Source: Kordiimonas gwangyangensis DSM 19435 = JCM 12864 (GTDB taxonomy: Bacteria; Pseudomonadota; Alphaproteobacteria; Sphingomonadales; Kordiimonadaceae). Taken from it: a DNA stretch of 64,000 nucleotides. A model generated the notes under the pieces. That model was not told where the DNA came from and made no database searches. It saw nothing but the letters and a program-made list of their open reading frames with translations. Positions 26,195 to 35,900 of the stretch are shown here, piece by piece. Position 1 is the stretch's first letter. Each line of letters begins with the position of its first letter. Position numbers and translations under genes: made by a program. Location of the stretch: positions 361,149 through 425,148 of the forward strand of contig NZ_AQXF01000004.1 of assembly GCF_000375545.1 (NCBI RefSeq), written 5' to 3'.

Positions 26195-29100
26195 TTATTC
26201 TTTTTTGGCGTCTAGGTCCTTGAGCATCACCTCAACCGCTTTTTCAAGCTGGAGGTCACGACCTTCATCGAGGCTGTCCGGGTCGTTCTTGACCTTGATG
26301 GTCGGCTCAAGCTGCTTGTTCTCCATATAGTCGCCAAAGCGGTCCTTGATACCAAGCTGCGGGATGCCGAACACAAGGTCACCGCTCATCAGCCGCTCCC
26401 ACCAGACGTAGGAACAGGTGCCCGGCACCGGCATGCCCACGGTCTTGCCCATTTCAAGCGAGGTGTAACCCGCCGGGAAACAGTGACCGTCGGAATAGTT
26501 GCCTTCGTTCATCAGCACGATGGACGGTTTGGTCCAGCGTGTCAGCGGCTCGCCCTGCGCCTCGCGGCCATAGGGCATGTTGGTCATATATTGTTTGCCG
26601 CCCAGAAGCTGCACAAGGTCGTCCGTCAGGTCGCCGCCGCCATTGAAGCGGGTATCAACCACGATGGCTTCTTTCGACATGCCGCGGCCAAACATCTCGC
26701 GGTAGACAGCGCGGTAGCTCTGGTCCGCCATGAACGGCACATGCACGTAAGCGAGGCGACCGTCAGACAGCTTGTCTACAAGCGCGCGGCGGCTTTCAAC
26801 CCAGCGGTCATACATCCAGCCGCTTTCATCACGCAGGCTCGCAGGCTTGACCACAATGTCGAAATCCTCGCCCACGCGTGAGGTGAAAGTGAGGCGGGTG
26901 CGCTCACCGGCTTTGTTATTCAGCAGGGCGTAGTAGTTGGTCTCGTCAGTAATGGCCACGCCGTCGATGGCTTTCAGCACCGTGCCAGCTGCTACTTTTT
27001 TGTCAGCGTCCGCCACCGGGCTTTTGCTCAGCACTTCAGCAACCTTGAGGCCAGCGCCCATATGCTCCGGCTCAAACAGGAGACCGAGGGACGCGGTGCG
27101 GTCACCGCCCAAATTCGGGCGGTAGCGACCACCGGTGTGCGAGGCGTTCAGCTCACCCAGCATTTCGTCCATCAGATCGGCGAAGTCGCGGTTGTTGTTC
27201 GTGCTCCCAACCTTGCGGGCGTAATCCAGCTTCATCGCCGCCCAGTCCACACCGTGGAAACCGGGCAGGTAGAATTTATCGTCCACCTGACGCCAGATGT
27301 GGTGGAACATATAGTCGCGTTCCTCGTCCGGCTTCACCGTCATCATGGCGGAAACCTTCACGCCCTTCGGTGCACCCTTGTCGAGATCAATTTTCTGCAG
27401 GCTGCCGTCGGCCAGCACAAACAGCGCCTTGCCGTCAGCGGACATCTGCATGGACGCGCGGTCGGCCCCCAGCGGCACCAGCTTTTTGGTATCATCTTCG
27501 CGGAAGTCATGGACCCAAAGGTCATAACCACCCTCAAAGGACGAGAGGTAATAAAGCTTGTCGGCATCTTTCGACAGCGCAGCACCCGCAATATCGGACG
27601 AATGGATGGTCAGCCGCTTCTGGCGGTCCTCGATACGGTCCCATTCAATTTTGATGGGCTCGGGTGCCTTGTCAGCCTCGTCCTTTTTCTCGTCGTCTTT
27701 TTTGTCTTTTTCTGCGGCCTTTTTGGCTTCCTCGTCCGCCTCTTTCTTCAGTTCAAACTCTTCCTTCGAGAGGTTGAATTCGTCCCAGGCGTCCTTGTTG
27801 AGGAAGGCGGCATGAATGTCGAACTGGCTGCCGTGGCTGCCATGGTCGCGGCGGCCGAAGCGCGCTGTCGCCCATGTCACGATGCCACCTGATGAATGCC
27901 AGTTTGGTGCCATGTCGGTGTAGCCCGAGAGGCTGATGTCGTGCGGCTCACCGCTGCCATCTGCGCTGACCACCGCAATATTGGTGAAGAACAGGCGGCC
28001 GTTTGGCGCGAAGTCGATCGTCAGCCACTTGCTGTCCGGCGACCAATCGAAGCTGATATCGCCGTCCTGATAGGAGTAGTTATAATTGTCCGCAAGCGCT
28101 GTGGTGATCTTGCCACTGTCGCGGTCATAGACCTTCAGTGCGTCGCGCCCGGCGATGAAGGCAACCTTCTTGCCGTCAGGCGAGGATTTCGGCTGGAATA
28201 CATCTTCGTCCGACTTGAACAGCAGTTTTTCATCAAGCTTGGTGGCGGCGAAGAAGTATTTCTCATTCTCGTCCGCGCGTTTGCTCTCATAGATGCGCCA
28301 TTCGCCGTCGCGCTCGCCCGCATAAAGAATGCTGTCGCCTTCCGGTGTGAAAGCCACATGGCGTTCGGCCTCCGGCGTATTGGTGATGCGGCGTGTGGTG
28401 CCATAGTCGGTGGCGGTAACAAACACATCACCGCGCGAAACGAAAGCGATTTCCTTACCGTTTGGCGATACAGCAAATTCAGCAATGTCGCTGGCCGCGG
28501 ACATGGGCTCAACGTCGCGGCCATGGCTGTCGGTGGTGAAATCAATATCCACCTGTTTCGGTTTGCCGCCATCCTTGAGCGTGTAGAGGTCACCCAGATA
28601 GAGATAGGCGAGGGTGGGCTTCTTCTCGCGCGAGGCAGTGAGCGAGCGGGCCGCATGCGGGCCGTGTTTCGTTAGCTGTTTGTCAGCCCCAGCCGCGTCA
28701 TGATGCCAGACGTTGAAGGTGCCCGTGCGGTCGCTCAGGAAATAGAAACCGCCGTCCGCATCCCACGCAGGCGTATGGTCGCCCGCCGGGTCGGTCGTGA
28801 CCTGGGTGTGCTCACCTTTCTTGGTGTCATAGAGCCAGATGTCGCGCGCGAAGGCGGAGCGGTCATGTTTGCGGTTCGCAGCTTCATAGGCCTTTTCTTC
28901 GCGGTAGAGGATCTTGTCGCCGTCCGGGTTCCAGACCGCGTCCATCGCACCATTGGTGCTGACCTGCACTGGCGTGCCGCCGGTGACCGCGACTTCATAA
29001 AGCTCCGGCATGCGTGCGGTCGGGTACTGCACGGTCGCGGCCGATTTTGTGCGACCGCTTGAGAACAGCACACGTTTGCCGTCGGCGCTGAAATCGCTCG

Positions 29101-29467
29101 GGATATCGTCGGCGCTGTGGAAGGTCAGCCTTGTTGCTTCGCCGCCTTCGGCTGGCATGACGAAAATATCAAGGTTGCCGGTGCGGTCACTCGCGAACGC
29201 AATGTGCTTACCGTCATGAGACCAGACAGGGTGGCCTTCCCACGCTGCATTCACCGTCATCGGGATGGCAGTACCACCACTTGCCGGGACTTTGTAGATG
29301 TCGCCGCGGAAGCTGAAGAGGATGGTTTTCCCATCGGGCGAGATGGCGCTGTGGCGCAAATAGTTTGGCCCAATCTCGGCCGCACGCTGCGCGTTCGCCG
29401 CAAGGCTCGTCGTTGCCATAAGAAATGCGATAGCGCCCGCTTTGCGCATGAAGGAAGTGCGTTTCAT
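26195..29467 (-). CDS. Secreted tricorn-like S41 family protease
   Basis: About 1090 residues. A signal peptide (KAGAIAFLMATTSLAANA) precedes two PD40-type propeller regions (residues about 30-650). These are split by a highly charged Lys/Glu/Asp linker near 600-640, and are followed by a PDZ-like part (about 760-860) and the S41 protease core at the C terminus. The nucleophile Ser lies in NEGNYSDGHCF, the tricorn-type SDG motif. Family members degrade oligopeptides channelled through the propellers. The start at 29467 has a GGGGGACCTC ribosome site; longer reading frames run into untranslated leader. It sits next to the M49 peptidase gene, suggesting stepwise periplasmic peptide breakdown. 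Confidence 0.93.
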   Translation of the reverse strand: MKRTSFMRKAGAIAFLMATTSLAANAQRAAEIGPNYLRHSAISPDGKTILFSFRGDIYKVPASGGTAIPMTVNAAWEGHPVWSHDGKHIAFASDRTGNLDIFVMPAEGGEATRLTFHSADDIPSDFSADGKRVLFSSGRTKSAATVQYPTARMPELYEVAVTGGTPVQVSTNGAMDAVWNPDGDKILYREEKAYEAANRKHDRSAFARDIWLYDTKKGEHTQVTTDPAGDHTPAWDADGGFYFLSDRTGTFNVWHHDAAGADKQLTKHGPHAARSLTASREKKPTLAYLYLGDLYTLKDGGKPKQVDIDFTTDSHGRDVEPMSAASDIAEFAVSPNGKEIAFVSRGDVFVTATDYGTTRRITNTPEAERHVAFTPEGDSILYAGERDGEWRIYESKRADENEKYFFAATKLDEKLLFKSDEDVFQPKSSPDGKKVAFIAGRDALKVYDRDSGKITTALADNYNYSYQDGDISFDWSPDSKWLTIDFAPNGRLFFTNIAVVSADGSGEPHDISLSGYTDMAPNWHSSGGIVTWATARFGRRDHGSHGSQFDIHAAFLNKDAWDEFNLSKEEFELKKEADEEAKKAAEKDKKDDEKKDEADKAPEPIKIEWDRIEDRQKRLTIHSSDIAGAALSKDADKLYYLSSFEGGYDLWVHDFREDDTKKLVPLGADRASMQMSADGKALFVLADGSLQKIDLDKGAPKGVKVSAMMTVKPDEERDYMFHHIWRQVDDKFYLPGFHGVDWAAMKLDYARKVGSTNNNRDFADLMDEMLGELNASHTGGRYRPNLGGDRTASLGLLFEPEHMGAGLKVAEVLSKSPVADADKKVAAGTVLKAIDGVAITDETNYYALLNNKAGERTRLTFTSRVGEDFDIVVKPASLRDESGWMYDRWVESRRALVDKLSDGRLAYVHVPFMADQSYRAVYREMFGRGMSKEAIVVDTRFNGGGDLTDDLVQLLGGKQYMTNMPYGREAQGEPLTRWTKPSIVLMNEGNYSDGHCFPAGYTSLEMGKTVGMPVPGTCSYVWWERLMSGDLVFGIPQLGIKDRFGDYMENKQLEPTIKVKNDPDSLDEGRDLQLEKAVEVMLKDLDAKKE

Positions 29468-29627
29468 GAGGTCCCCCTTGATCCCTGTCTGTTTGCCTGC
29501 TCCCCGCAGGCTGATTATTCTTGTGAAGCAGCCTAAAGCTGCCCCGTAATTGTTGCCACCCGGTAGTTTCTTTTGCAACTGGTCATTCGCCAGACCGTGC
29601 CTTGGCTGCGCCGAAAGTCGGCAACAA

Positions 29628-29653
29628 AAAAGGGGCGGTAAACCGCCCCTTTT
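29628..29653 (-). terminator. Terminator of the cold-shock gene
   Basis: AAAAGGGGCGG pairs perfectly over 11 bp with CCGCCCCTTTT around a TAAA loop, 23 bases after the cold-shock stop codon. It is symmetric enough to work both ways. Confidence 0.9.
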
Positions 29654-29675
29654 CCGTAATCCGTGTGCGATCGTC

Positions 29676-29882
29676 TTAGAGAACGACGATGTCGCCAGCA
29701 GACATGCGACCGCGACGGTCTTCAACCAGCTCGTAAGAAACGGCTTGGTTGTCAGCCAGCGATTGCAGGCCAGCGCGCTCGAGCGCAGAAATGTGTACGA
29801 ATACGTCGTCGCCGCCAGCTTCCGGCTTGATGAACCCGTAACCCTTGGTGGTGTTAAACCACTTAACAGTACCTTTTGCCAT
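29676..29882 (-). CDS. CspA family cold-shock protein
   Basis: A 68-residue single cold-shock domain. RNP1 is KGYGFIKP and RNP2 is VFVHIS, with the KWFN start of the family. It binds single-stranded nucleic acid and melts RNA structure. The start at 29882 (MAKGTVKWF) is preferred over the Met five codons upstream because GGAG lies ten bases before it and family members begin this way. A leader of about 150-200 bases with an internal stem (29967-30002) precedes it, as is usual for temperature-controlled csp messages. It ends in a perfect terminator and forms its own unit. Confidence 0.95.
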   Translation of the reverse strand: MAKGTVKWFNTTKGYGFIKPEAGGDDVFVHISALERAGLQSLADNQAVSYELVEDRRGRMSAGDIVVL

Positions 29883-29966
29883 AATCATGGTCTCCATATA
29901 TCGCGAAGTCAGTCATGGCATCGGTGTCGGTTAACAAGTCGGTACCAGGCAGATCAGTCGCAGTCC

Positions 29967-30002
29967 GCATGCGGAGCTATCCTACCCGGAACAGCTCCAT
30001 GC
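29967..30002 (-). promoter_or_regulatory. Stem-loop in the cold-shock gene leader
   Basis: GCAT plus GGAGCT (29967-29970 and 29973-29978) pairs with AGCTCC plus ATGC (29993-30002), with a two-base bulge. It lies about 85 bases upstream of the cold-shock start codon on the leader side. A role in temperature-dependent stability or translation is inferred from other csp leaders. Confidence 0.4.
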
Positions 30003-30106
30003 GTTGCGTAGATTATAACAACCATGGGTGCTGTCCAGCGGAATCAGGCTACAGTTTCATGAAAGTTTGGTGGCTGTGACGTTATTATCGCACTGTAAAC
30101 AGAAAC

Positions 30107-30661
30107 TTAGTCCCGAATGTTCAGTTTTGTAACAGTTTCAAGAGCAGCCAGTTCCTGCGGCGTATTGACGCCGGTGAGCTCAATTTTCCAATGATCAGGC
30201 ACCGGGATGGGTCCGAGTCTCAATATCGCGAGCAAATCTCGCATGCGGGCAACCTGTTCCATTTGCGGGGAAAATACCGCTTTTGGCGCGAAAAATGGCA
30301 GGTAGAGGTCGTCATAAAAAGCGCCTTCGCTTCCTTCCATCAGGTGCGCGAGGGGGGCAGGGGATAGCGCCGGCATATCCACTGGCAGCACCAAAAGGTC
30401 GACAGGGTACTCTTGTTCCTTCAGCCAATGCACGATCGTGCGGGCCGGGCCGGGGAATTGCTCTGCACCGCGTGGGGTTTGCTCTCGCCCGAGCACTGTC
30501 ACGCCGCCGAGGTCCAATTCCGCAGTAAGACTGAGGGCATGATCAAGCAGGCTTTTGCCGTGAAACGGGGTGGTGGCTTTGTCTGCCCCCATACGGGCAG
30601 ATCTGCCGCCAGCCAGAATGACAGCCCAAGTATCCTTGAAGCTATACTTGTCTGTAGTCAT
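30107..30661 (-). CDS. mobA: Molybdenum cofactor guanylyltransferase (MobA-like)
   Basis: A 184-residue nucleotidyltransferase that would attach GMP to molybdopterin. The glycine-rich loop LAGGRSARMGADKA at about residue 14 and the PVDMPAL metal-binding segment near residue 95 match MobA. The start at 30661 (MTTDKYSF) has GAAAAGAAG upstream. The longer frame to 30781 encodes an unlikely N terminus. It lies upstream of the cold-shock gene on the same strand but far enough away to be separate. No other molybdopterin gene is in the window, so a related NTP transferase function is not fully excluded. Confidence 0.85.
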   Translation of the reverse strand: MTTDKYSFKDTWAVILAGGRSARMGADKATTPFHGKSLLDHALSLTAELDLGGVTVLGREQTPRGAEQFPGPARTIVHWLKEQEYPVDLLVLPVDMPALSPAPLAHLMEGSEGAFYDDLYLPFFAPKAVFSPQMEQVARMRDLLAILRLGPIPVPDHWKIELTGVNTPQELAALETVTKLNIRD

Positions 30662-31307
30662 ATCGACTTCTTTTCCCACCGCTATCTTCAAATTGCCACC
30701 GGGAGCTCCGGCCATACATTGAGCGGGGTGTCGGAGCGCGATCGAAACCGAATCACTTTTTCTCGCACTTGTGCTGCGCAAACCCGCCCTATATCTTTGG
30801 TTTAAAGATTTTGGCCCAAGGTGGACAAGAGTTCAGTGATGCGCAAAAATAAGCCACTTTTCACCAAAGTGTTGCATATTTGTAACGTGGCGGGAAAGGG
30901 CAAAGAAAATAAGAAATATAATTACAAAATAGCTGTATAAAGCTATGGTAATTGCGAGGATTTAATGGAAATGGAAATAAAAAATGGGGCGGAGGAAGTA
31001 AAAACCCACTCCGCAACCAAGTTGAAACATGAGAGGAAACACACAAGCGTGTTTCATAGCTTATGACAACGCTGGCTGACCGATCCCTCAAGATTTTTTT
31101 GTTGATGGCATATTTCCTTGGACCTATTACCATTCAGATCGAAAGATTATCGCAGGTTTCTGCGGTTTTTCACTGGATGTGTAAGGTGATGACCAAGGAA
31201 GCCTCAGGAAAGAAGGTCAGGGCGTTTTGCTTCAGCGGTCTCCGCATCTCAGCCTCGTTACGAATGAGCCTCTTGGTTCATCCCGTGGCGACGCGCGTGA
31301 GGGCGGC
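30662..31307. other. 646-base AT-rich gap before the ECF sigma gene
   Basis: No recognised gene. Base composition drops sharply at about 30870-31180, unlike the GC-rich flanks. It holds the inverted repeat ATCTTT/AAAGAT (30793-30809), a short ORF at 30965-31066 with GAGG six bases before its ATG, the inverted repeat GAAACAC/GTGTTTC (31036-31055) and a second small ORF at 31063-31311. Both the mobA and sigma-factor promoters should lie here. No firm -35/-10 pair stood out. Confidence 0.6.
30965..31066 (+). CDS. Possible 33-aa leader peptide
   Basis: ATG with GAGGATTTA directly upstream, then 33 codons that are rich in Lys, Glu, His and Thr. Its TGA overlaps the ATG of the next small ORF in an ATGA junction. 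It contains the inverted repeat GAAACAC/GTGTTTC. It may be a regulatory leader for the sigma-factor operon, or chance. No homology is claimed. Confidence 0.25.
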   Translation: MEMEIKNGAEEVKTHSATKLKHERKHTSVFHSL

Positions 31308-31311
31308 ATGA
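31063..31311 (+). CDS. Possible 82-aa small membrane peptide overlapping the sigma gene
   Basis: An 82-codon frame that begins in an ATGA overlap with the 33-codon ORF and ends in an ATGA overlap with the sigma-factor start at 31308. It has one hydrophobic stretch (IFLLMAYFLGPITI). No ribosome site of its own is seen, so translation would depend on coupling. Its second half has no clear coding character and the frame may be fortuitous. Confidence 0.22.
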   Translation: MTTLADRSLKIFLLMAYFLGPITIQIERLSQVSAVFHWMCKVMTKEASGKKVRAFCFSGLRISASLRMSLLVHPVATRVRAA

Positions 31312-31910
31312 CAGACCTGCTGGATGAGGTCGCCAAGCGGCGCAATATCAAGGCGCTTGAGCGGGCGATCAAGGAACATCACGGTGTGCTTGTTGGCTGG
31401 CTCACAAAGAAGCTTGGTTGTGCCGCTGACGCAGCGGATATTGCACAGGATGTATATGTGCGCGTCTACAAGTTCGCGGCGGTCGAGACCATCGACAACC
31501 CGCAAGCCCTTCTTTTCAAGACCGCGGCAAATCTTGCGATTAACGAACTGAAACGGCGTGGCCGGGTGCTTCGGCGCCAGGTAGACGCAGACGATGAAAA
31601 CATGACCGATACGGTAGAGGCATTGCCGTCAGAAGCACCGACACCGGAAGAAGCTATCGGTCATAAACAAGATATATCCGCCATGGTGGCAGCGATCGGG
31701 CAATTGCCCGAAAAAGCCAGGGCGGCGTTCGTCAAGAACCGCTTCGAAGACAAGACCTATTCAGATATCGCACGGGAGCTGGGTGTGTCGGAAAGTACGG
31801 TCGAGAAATATATGATGGACGCTCTCAAGCGATTGCGAGCGCGCCTCATGCGTAAACCACAGGCCGCTGTCTTGCCGCTACCGCGCAAGGCAAGGCGCGG
31901 TAAAAGTTAA
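31308..31910 (+). CDS. ECF-type RNA polymerase sigma factor (FecI-like)
   Basis: A 200-residue sigma-70 of the extracytoplasmic group. Region 2 lies around residues 25-95 (DIAQDVYVRVYKF, then NPQALLFKTAANLAINELKRR) and region 4 around 125-180 (FEDKTYSDIARELGVSESTVEKY). A basic tail ends the protein. The start at 31308 follows GTGAGGGC. The FecR gene begins 36 bases after the stop and a TonB-dependent receptor follows, the standard iron- or ligand-responsive surface-signalling set. It should direct transcription of the receptor gene when the anti-sigma is triggered. No clear autoregulatory promoter could be assigned. Confidence 0.93.
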   Translation: MTDLLDEVAKRRNIKALERAIKEHHGVLVGWLTKKLGCAADAADIAQDVYVRVYKFAAVETIDNPQALLFKTAANLAINELKRRGRVLRRQVDADDENMTDTVEALPSEAPTPEEAIGHKQDISAMVAAIGQLPEKARAAFVKNRFEDKTYSDIARELGVSESTVEKYMMDALKRLRARLMRKPQAAVLPLPRKARRGKS

Positions 31911-31945
31911 TAGTAGCTGTGGGGGACAGGCAGAGGGCCTTCGAG

Positions 31946-32944
31946 ATGATGACGATGAATGAACGGTTGGACATAGACGAGCAGGCAGTGGCCTGGGTTG
32001 CGAAGCTTCTGGGAGGCAAGACCCCGGACGCAGACAAACGCGCCTACACTGACTGGCAGGCGACAGATGCGCGCCACGCAGAAGCCTCCCGCGATGTGGA
32101 AGACCTGCTCGCGAGCCTTGATGCTGCTGGTGAAGAAGCGCTTGAGGCCGAAATGGTGCGCGAGATTGAGGCTTACGCCGAAGAACGCAAGCGTCGCCGC
32201 GTCTTTACAGGTATTTCGTCAATTGCTGCGGCTTTCATTGCTGCGGTAATGGTGACGATCACCATGTGGTCGCCGGCGCCGGACGCGCAGTATTACCAGA
32301 CCAATGTGGGCGAGCGCACGACGGTAACGCTTGAAGATGGCAGCCATGTTCAGCTCAACACCGGTACCCGTATCAAGACCGTGATGATGGATGATGAACG
32401 TCATGTCACCATTGAGGGCGGTGAAGCCTTCTTTGATGTGACGCGCGACGAGGACCGCCCGTTCATCGTGACCGCCGGCAAAAGCGAAGTCCGCGTGTTG
32501 GGTACCCAGTTCAGTGTGCGCCTTGGTGCATCCTCGAACGTGATTTCAGTGCTGTCCGGCCTTGTGTCCGTGGCACAGCACCAGAACGGCGACAGCGATG
32601 TGAAAGAAGTTGCACTGCTGACCGCAGGCCAGCAAGTGGTGCATGTACCGGCGATCAACCGTGCCGTGGTGGAAGACTTTGATGCGAATGCTGCATTTGC
32701 ATGGCGCGCGGGCAAAGCCTTTTACCGTGACACTCCACTTGCGGATGTTGTGACTGATCTTAACCGTTACTTTGCAGACCCGCTTGAAATCGCTGATAGC
32801 AAACTCGCCAGCTTGCCTGTTTCCGGCACCTTCAACCTCAACAATCAGGATGTTGTTATCGACGCACTTGAATCTGCCTTCTCAATCGTGGCAGTTAAGC
32901 GCGTTGACGGTGTGGTCCTCCTCTATGCGCGGCAGGAAGACTGA
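31946..32944 (+). CDS. FecR family anti-sigma regulator
   Basis: A 332-residue single-pass protein. The N-terminal cytoplasmic DUF4880-type domain (DEQAVAWVAKLLGG, then YTDWQATDARHAEA) should hold the sigma factor. One membrane segment follows at about residues 82-102 (GISSIAAAFIAAVMVTITMW). The periplasmic FecR domain has GERTTVTLEDGSHVQLNTGT and EGGEAFFDVTRDEDRPF. The tail (about 250-332) carries the STN-like domain that meets the receptor. Several in-frame starts exist; 31946 fits GAGGG eight bases upstream. It lies between the sigma and receptor genes as in classic fec-type systems. Confidence 0.92.
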   Translation: MMTMNERLDIDEQAVAWVAKLLGGKTPDADKRAYTDWQATDARHAEASRDVEDLLASLDAAGEEALEAEMVREIEAYAEERKRRRVFTGISSIAAAFIAAVMVTITMWSPAPDAQYYQTNVGERTTVTLEDGSHVQLNTGTRIKTVMMDDERHVTIEGGEAFFDVTRDEDRPFIVTAGKSEVRVLGTQFSVRLGASSNVISVLSGLVSVAQHQNGDSDVKEVALLTAGQQVVHVPAINRAVVEDFDANAAFAWRAGKAFYRDTPLADVVTDLNRYFADPLEIADSKLASLPVSGTFNLNNQDVVIDALESAFSIVAVKRVDGVVLLYARQED

Positions 32945-32998
32945 GCCCCGGCAACGGCAGGATAACAAACGTAATGTGTTGGGTTCTGAAGGCTCAGG

Positions 32999-35900
32999 AT
33001 GGCGCTAAAAAAGAACAGGATAATCGCAGGGGGGATTCTGGCATCACTGCTGTCCGGTCATGTATCGGCAGCGGAACTTGCTGGCCTGAATACGCTTGTC
33101 CAGTTTGAAGTACCCCAAAAGCCGCTATCCCAATCACTGATTGAATTCACTGACCTCACTGGCCTCGCACTTGTGTTCGACAGCCGCCTTGTGGCGGGCA
33201 AGATGTCGCCTGAGCTGAGCGGCGAATACTCGGGCCAGGTCGCGCTGGACCTTCTGCTTGAGGGCTCGGGCCTTCGCGTGGTGAATGTGGGCGGTGACAC
33301 GCTCGCCATCGTGCCGCAGAAAATCCGCCGTGCGGTAGCGGAGAAGGTAGCGCGGCAGGAAGCCATCGCAGCACCCATTGAGCCCATCGCCATCAGCGCC
33401 AGCACGGTGGTGGACGAGCTGCTGATTGTTGGCACCCGCACCATCAACCCACCCTATTTCAAATTCAAGCCCAGCATCGCGCTTGAGGGCACCCGCATCC
33501 AGTTTGGCGGCACCATCAACGTGTCCGACTATCTGTTCCAGCTGCCTGCGATGCTCAGCGACGTAACGTCTGCCAACACCACGCTTTTTGGTACGCCTGC
33601 TGGCCTTAATCTCGCCGATCTCCGCGGCGTCGGGCCGGAACGCACCATGGTGCTCGTGAACGGCAGGCGCTTCATCCCAACATACGGCGGCAATCAGGCG
33701 CTTTACGGTGTTGACCTCAACTCCATACCGGCTGCCCTTGTGGAGCGGGTGGAGATCATTGGCGGCGGCGCGACCACCTCCTTCGGGGGTGAAGCTGTCA
33801 GCGGCGTGGTGAACTTCAAGCTGCGCGACAATTTTGAAGGTTGGTCAGCCGCGTTCCAGACCGGACTTACCGGCCGTGGTGACCGCGAGGAAATTGTCGC
33901 CTCGCTCACCTATGGCACCAAATTCGCCGATGGCCGCGGCAGCCTTGTCGCCAGCATCACGCTGGATGACCAGGCGGGCCTCAATCTCGGTGACCGTGAC
34001 ATTACCGCAAATCCAAGCGGTTTCGCGAAGGGTGGCAAACAGGTTAGCCCAGGCACGCCCGGTGCCGTGTTTCGCCCGGGATACGGCGGTAGTTCGCTTG
34101 GTGGGCGCGGTGCCTTTGGCTCGGTCATTACCGCAAACGGCAACGAGGTCGACCTCGGTCAGGCCTATATCTTCAGTGAAGAAGGCACCTCAATCCAGCC
34201 GTTTGAAGGCCGGCTCGACCAGCTTTATAACTATGCCACTGACCAGACCCTGCTGACCCCGCTTGAGCGGGTGTTTGGCACCGTGAACTGGAAGTATGAC
34301 TTTGAAGGCGGTGAGCGGCTGGTGTTCGAGAACAGCTTTGCCTCCACGGCGATTGCTTCTTCGCTCGCGCCCATGCCGCTTTTTCACACCAGCGGGCTTG
34401 TGCTTGGCCTGGATGACACCATCATGGTACCGCTCACGAACCCTTATGTGCCGGATGATGTGCGCTCCATCGTGCAAGACATACCGGGTGCGGAAGGTAT
34501 TGTGCTTCAGCGCCGTATCGTTGAACTGGGCCCGCGTCGGACCGAAATCGAACGCCGTACCTTCCGTTCCATGATCGGTCTTCAGGGCACCATGGCACCT
34601 GAGTGGACTTACGATGCCTACTACCAGTATGGCCGCAGCCAGGTGCGGGAGGAGCGTTCGGGCCTGCTGGACCTTCTCAATTATCAGGCTGCGCTTGACC
34701 CAGACCGCTGCGCCAATGTGCAGGGCTGTTCGGTTATCAATCCGTTTGGCAGTGAAGGCTTTACCATCGGGGACCTCAAGTTCCTGACGGCCCCCAATGC
34801 CGTGCGCCGCCTGCATGCAGACCAGCATATTGTCAGCCTGGCTTTCGCTGGGCCCATTGAATTCCTGACCGACGAAGCAGCACGGGTGTCCTTCGGGACA
34901 GAGTACCGCTTCGAGGGGCTTGAGGACGAACCGGACCAACTGCTGAATACCCGTCCCGTGTCGGGCTCGCTCAATTTCCCTGGCTCGTCCGGGTCTTTTG
35001 GTGCGCTCGATTTCTATGGTGACATCACCCTGCCACTACTCAGCGACCTGCCGGGTGTGGAGGAACTGACAGCGACTGGCGGCGTGCGCCTGTCGGAGGT
35101 TTCCACCGTCGGGACTGTCGTCAACTGGCACGTTGGCGGTATCTGGTCGCCATACGGCGGCCTCAGCTTCCGCGCGTCCTTTCAGTCGGGCAGGCGTGCG
35201 CCAAACATTGCGGAACTTTATTCGGCGGGCCCTAGCACCTTCGGCTTCTATACCGACCCTTGCGTGTTTACCGACCTGACGTCCGAGACTGTGCGCGAGA
35301 ACTGTACAGCGGCAGGGCGCCTGAGTGCGGGTGGCGGGCTTGAATATAACCCGTCCCCGATCGAGAGCCTGATTTTCGGCAGCCCCAACCTCAGGGAGGA
35401 GAAATCCTCGAACTTCACTTTGGGGGTGGTGTTCGACACCGAAGAGATGAACGGCTATTTCCCCGGCCGCCTGCGCATTGGCGCGGATGCTTACCGCATG
35501 GTGATCGACGATTATATCGTGCCGGTCGATGCAAGCCGGGTTTTGGCTGACTGCTATGAGAGTGAAAACCTCAGCCACGCCTTCTGTGGCCAAAGCGCGT
35601 CAACACGCAAGCTGATGATCCAGCGCGATCCCAGCACCGGCCGTCTTATCTCTGTTGAAAGCACCTATATCAACCAGGGCCGCGAAACCCTGGAGGGGCT
35701 GGATATCGACCTCCAGTATGTCGCTGACCTCAGGGACGATGGTCTCTTTGGCATTATTGACGAGTTTTCCTTTGTCGGGCGCTACACGCTCAATCACCGG
35801 GTTGATTGGCAGCCGGAACCGGGCGGCGAAACGCTTGACTATCTCGGGACGGCCAAGTTCCCGCGGCACCGCTTCCAGTTCGGCATCAGCCTTGGCATGG

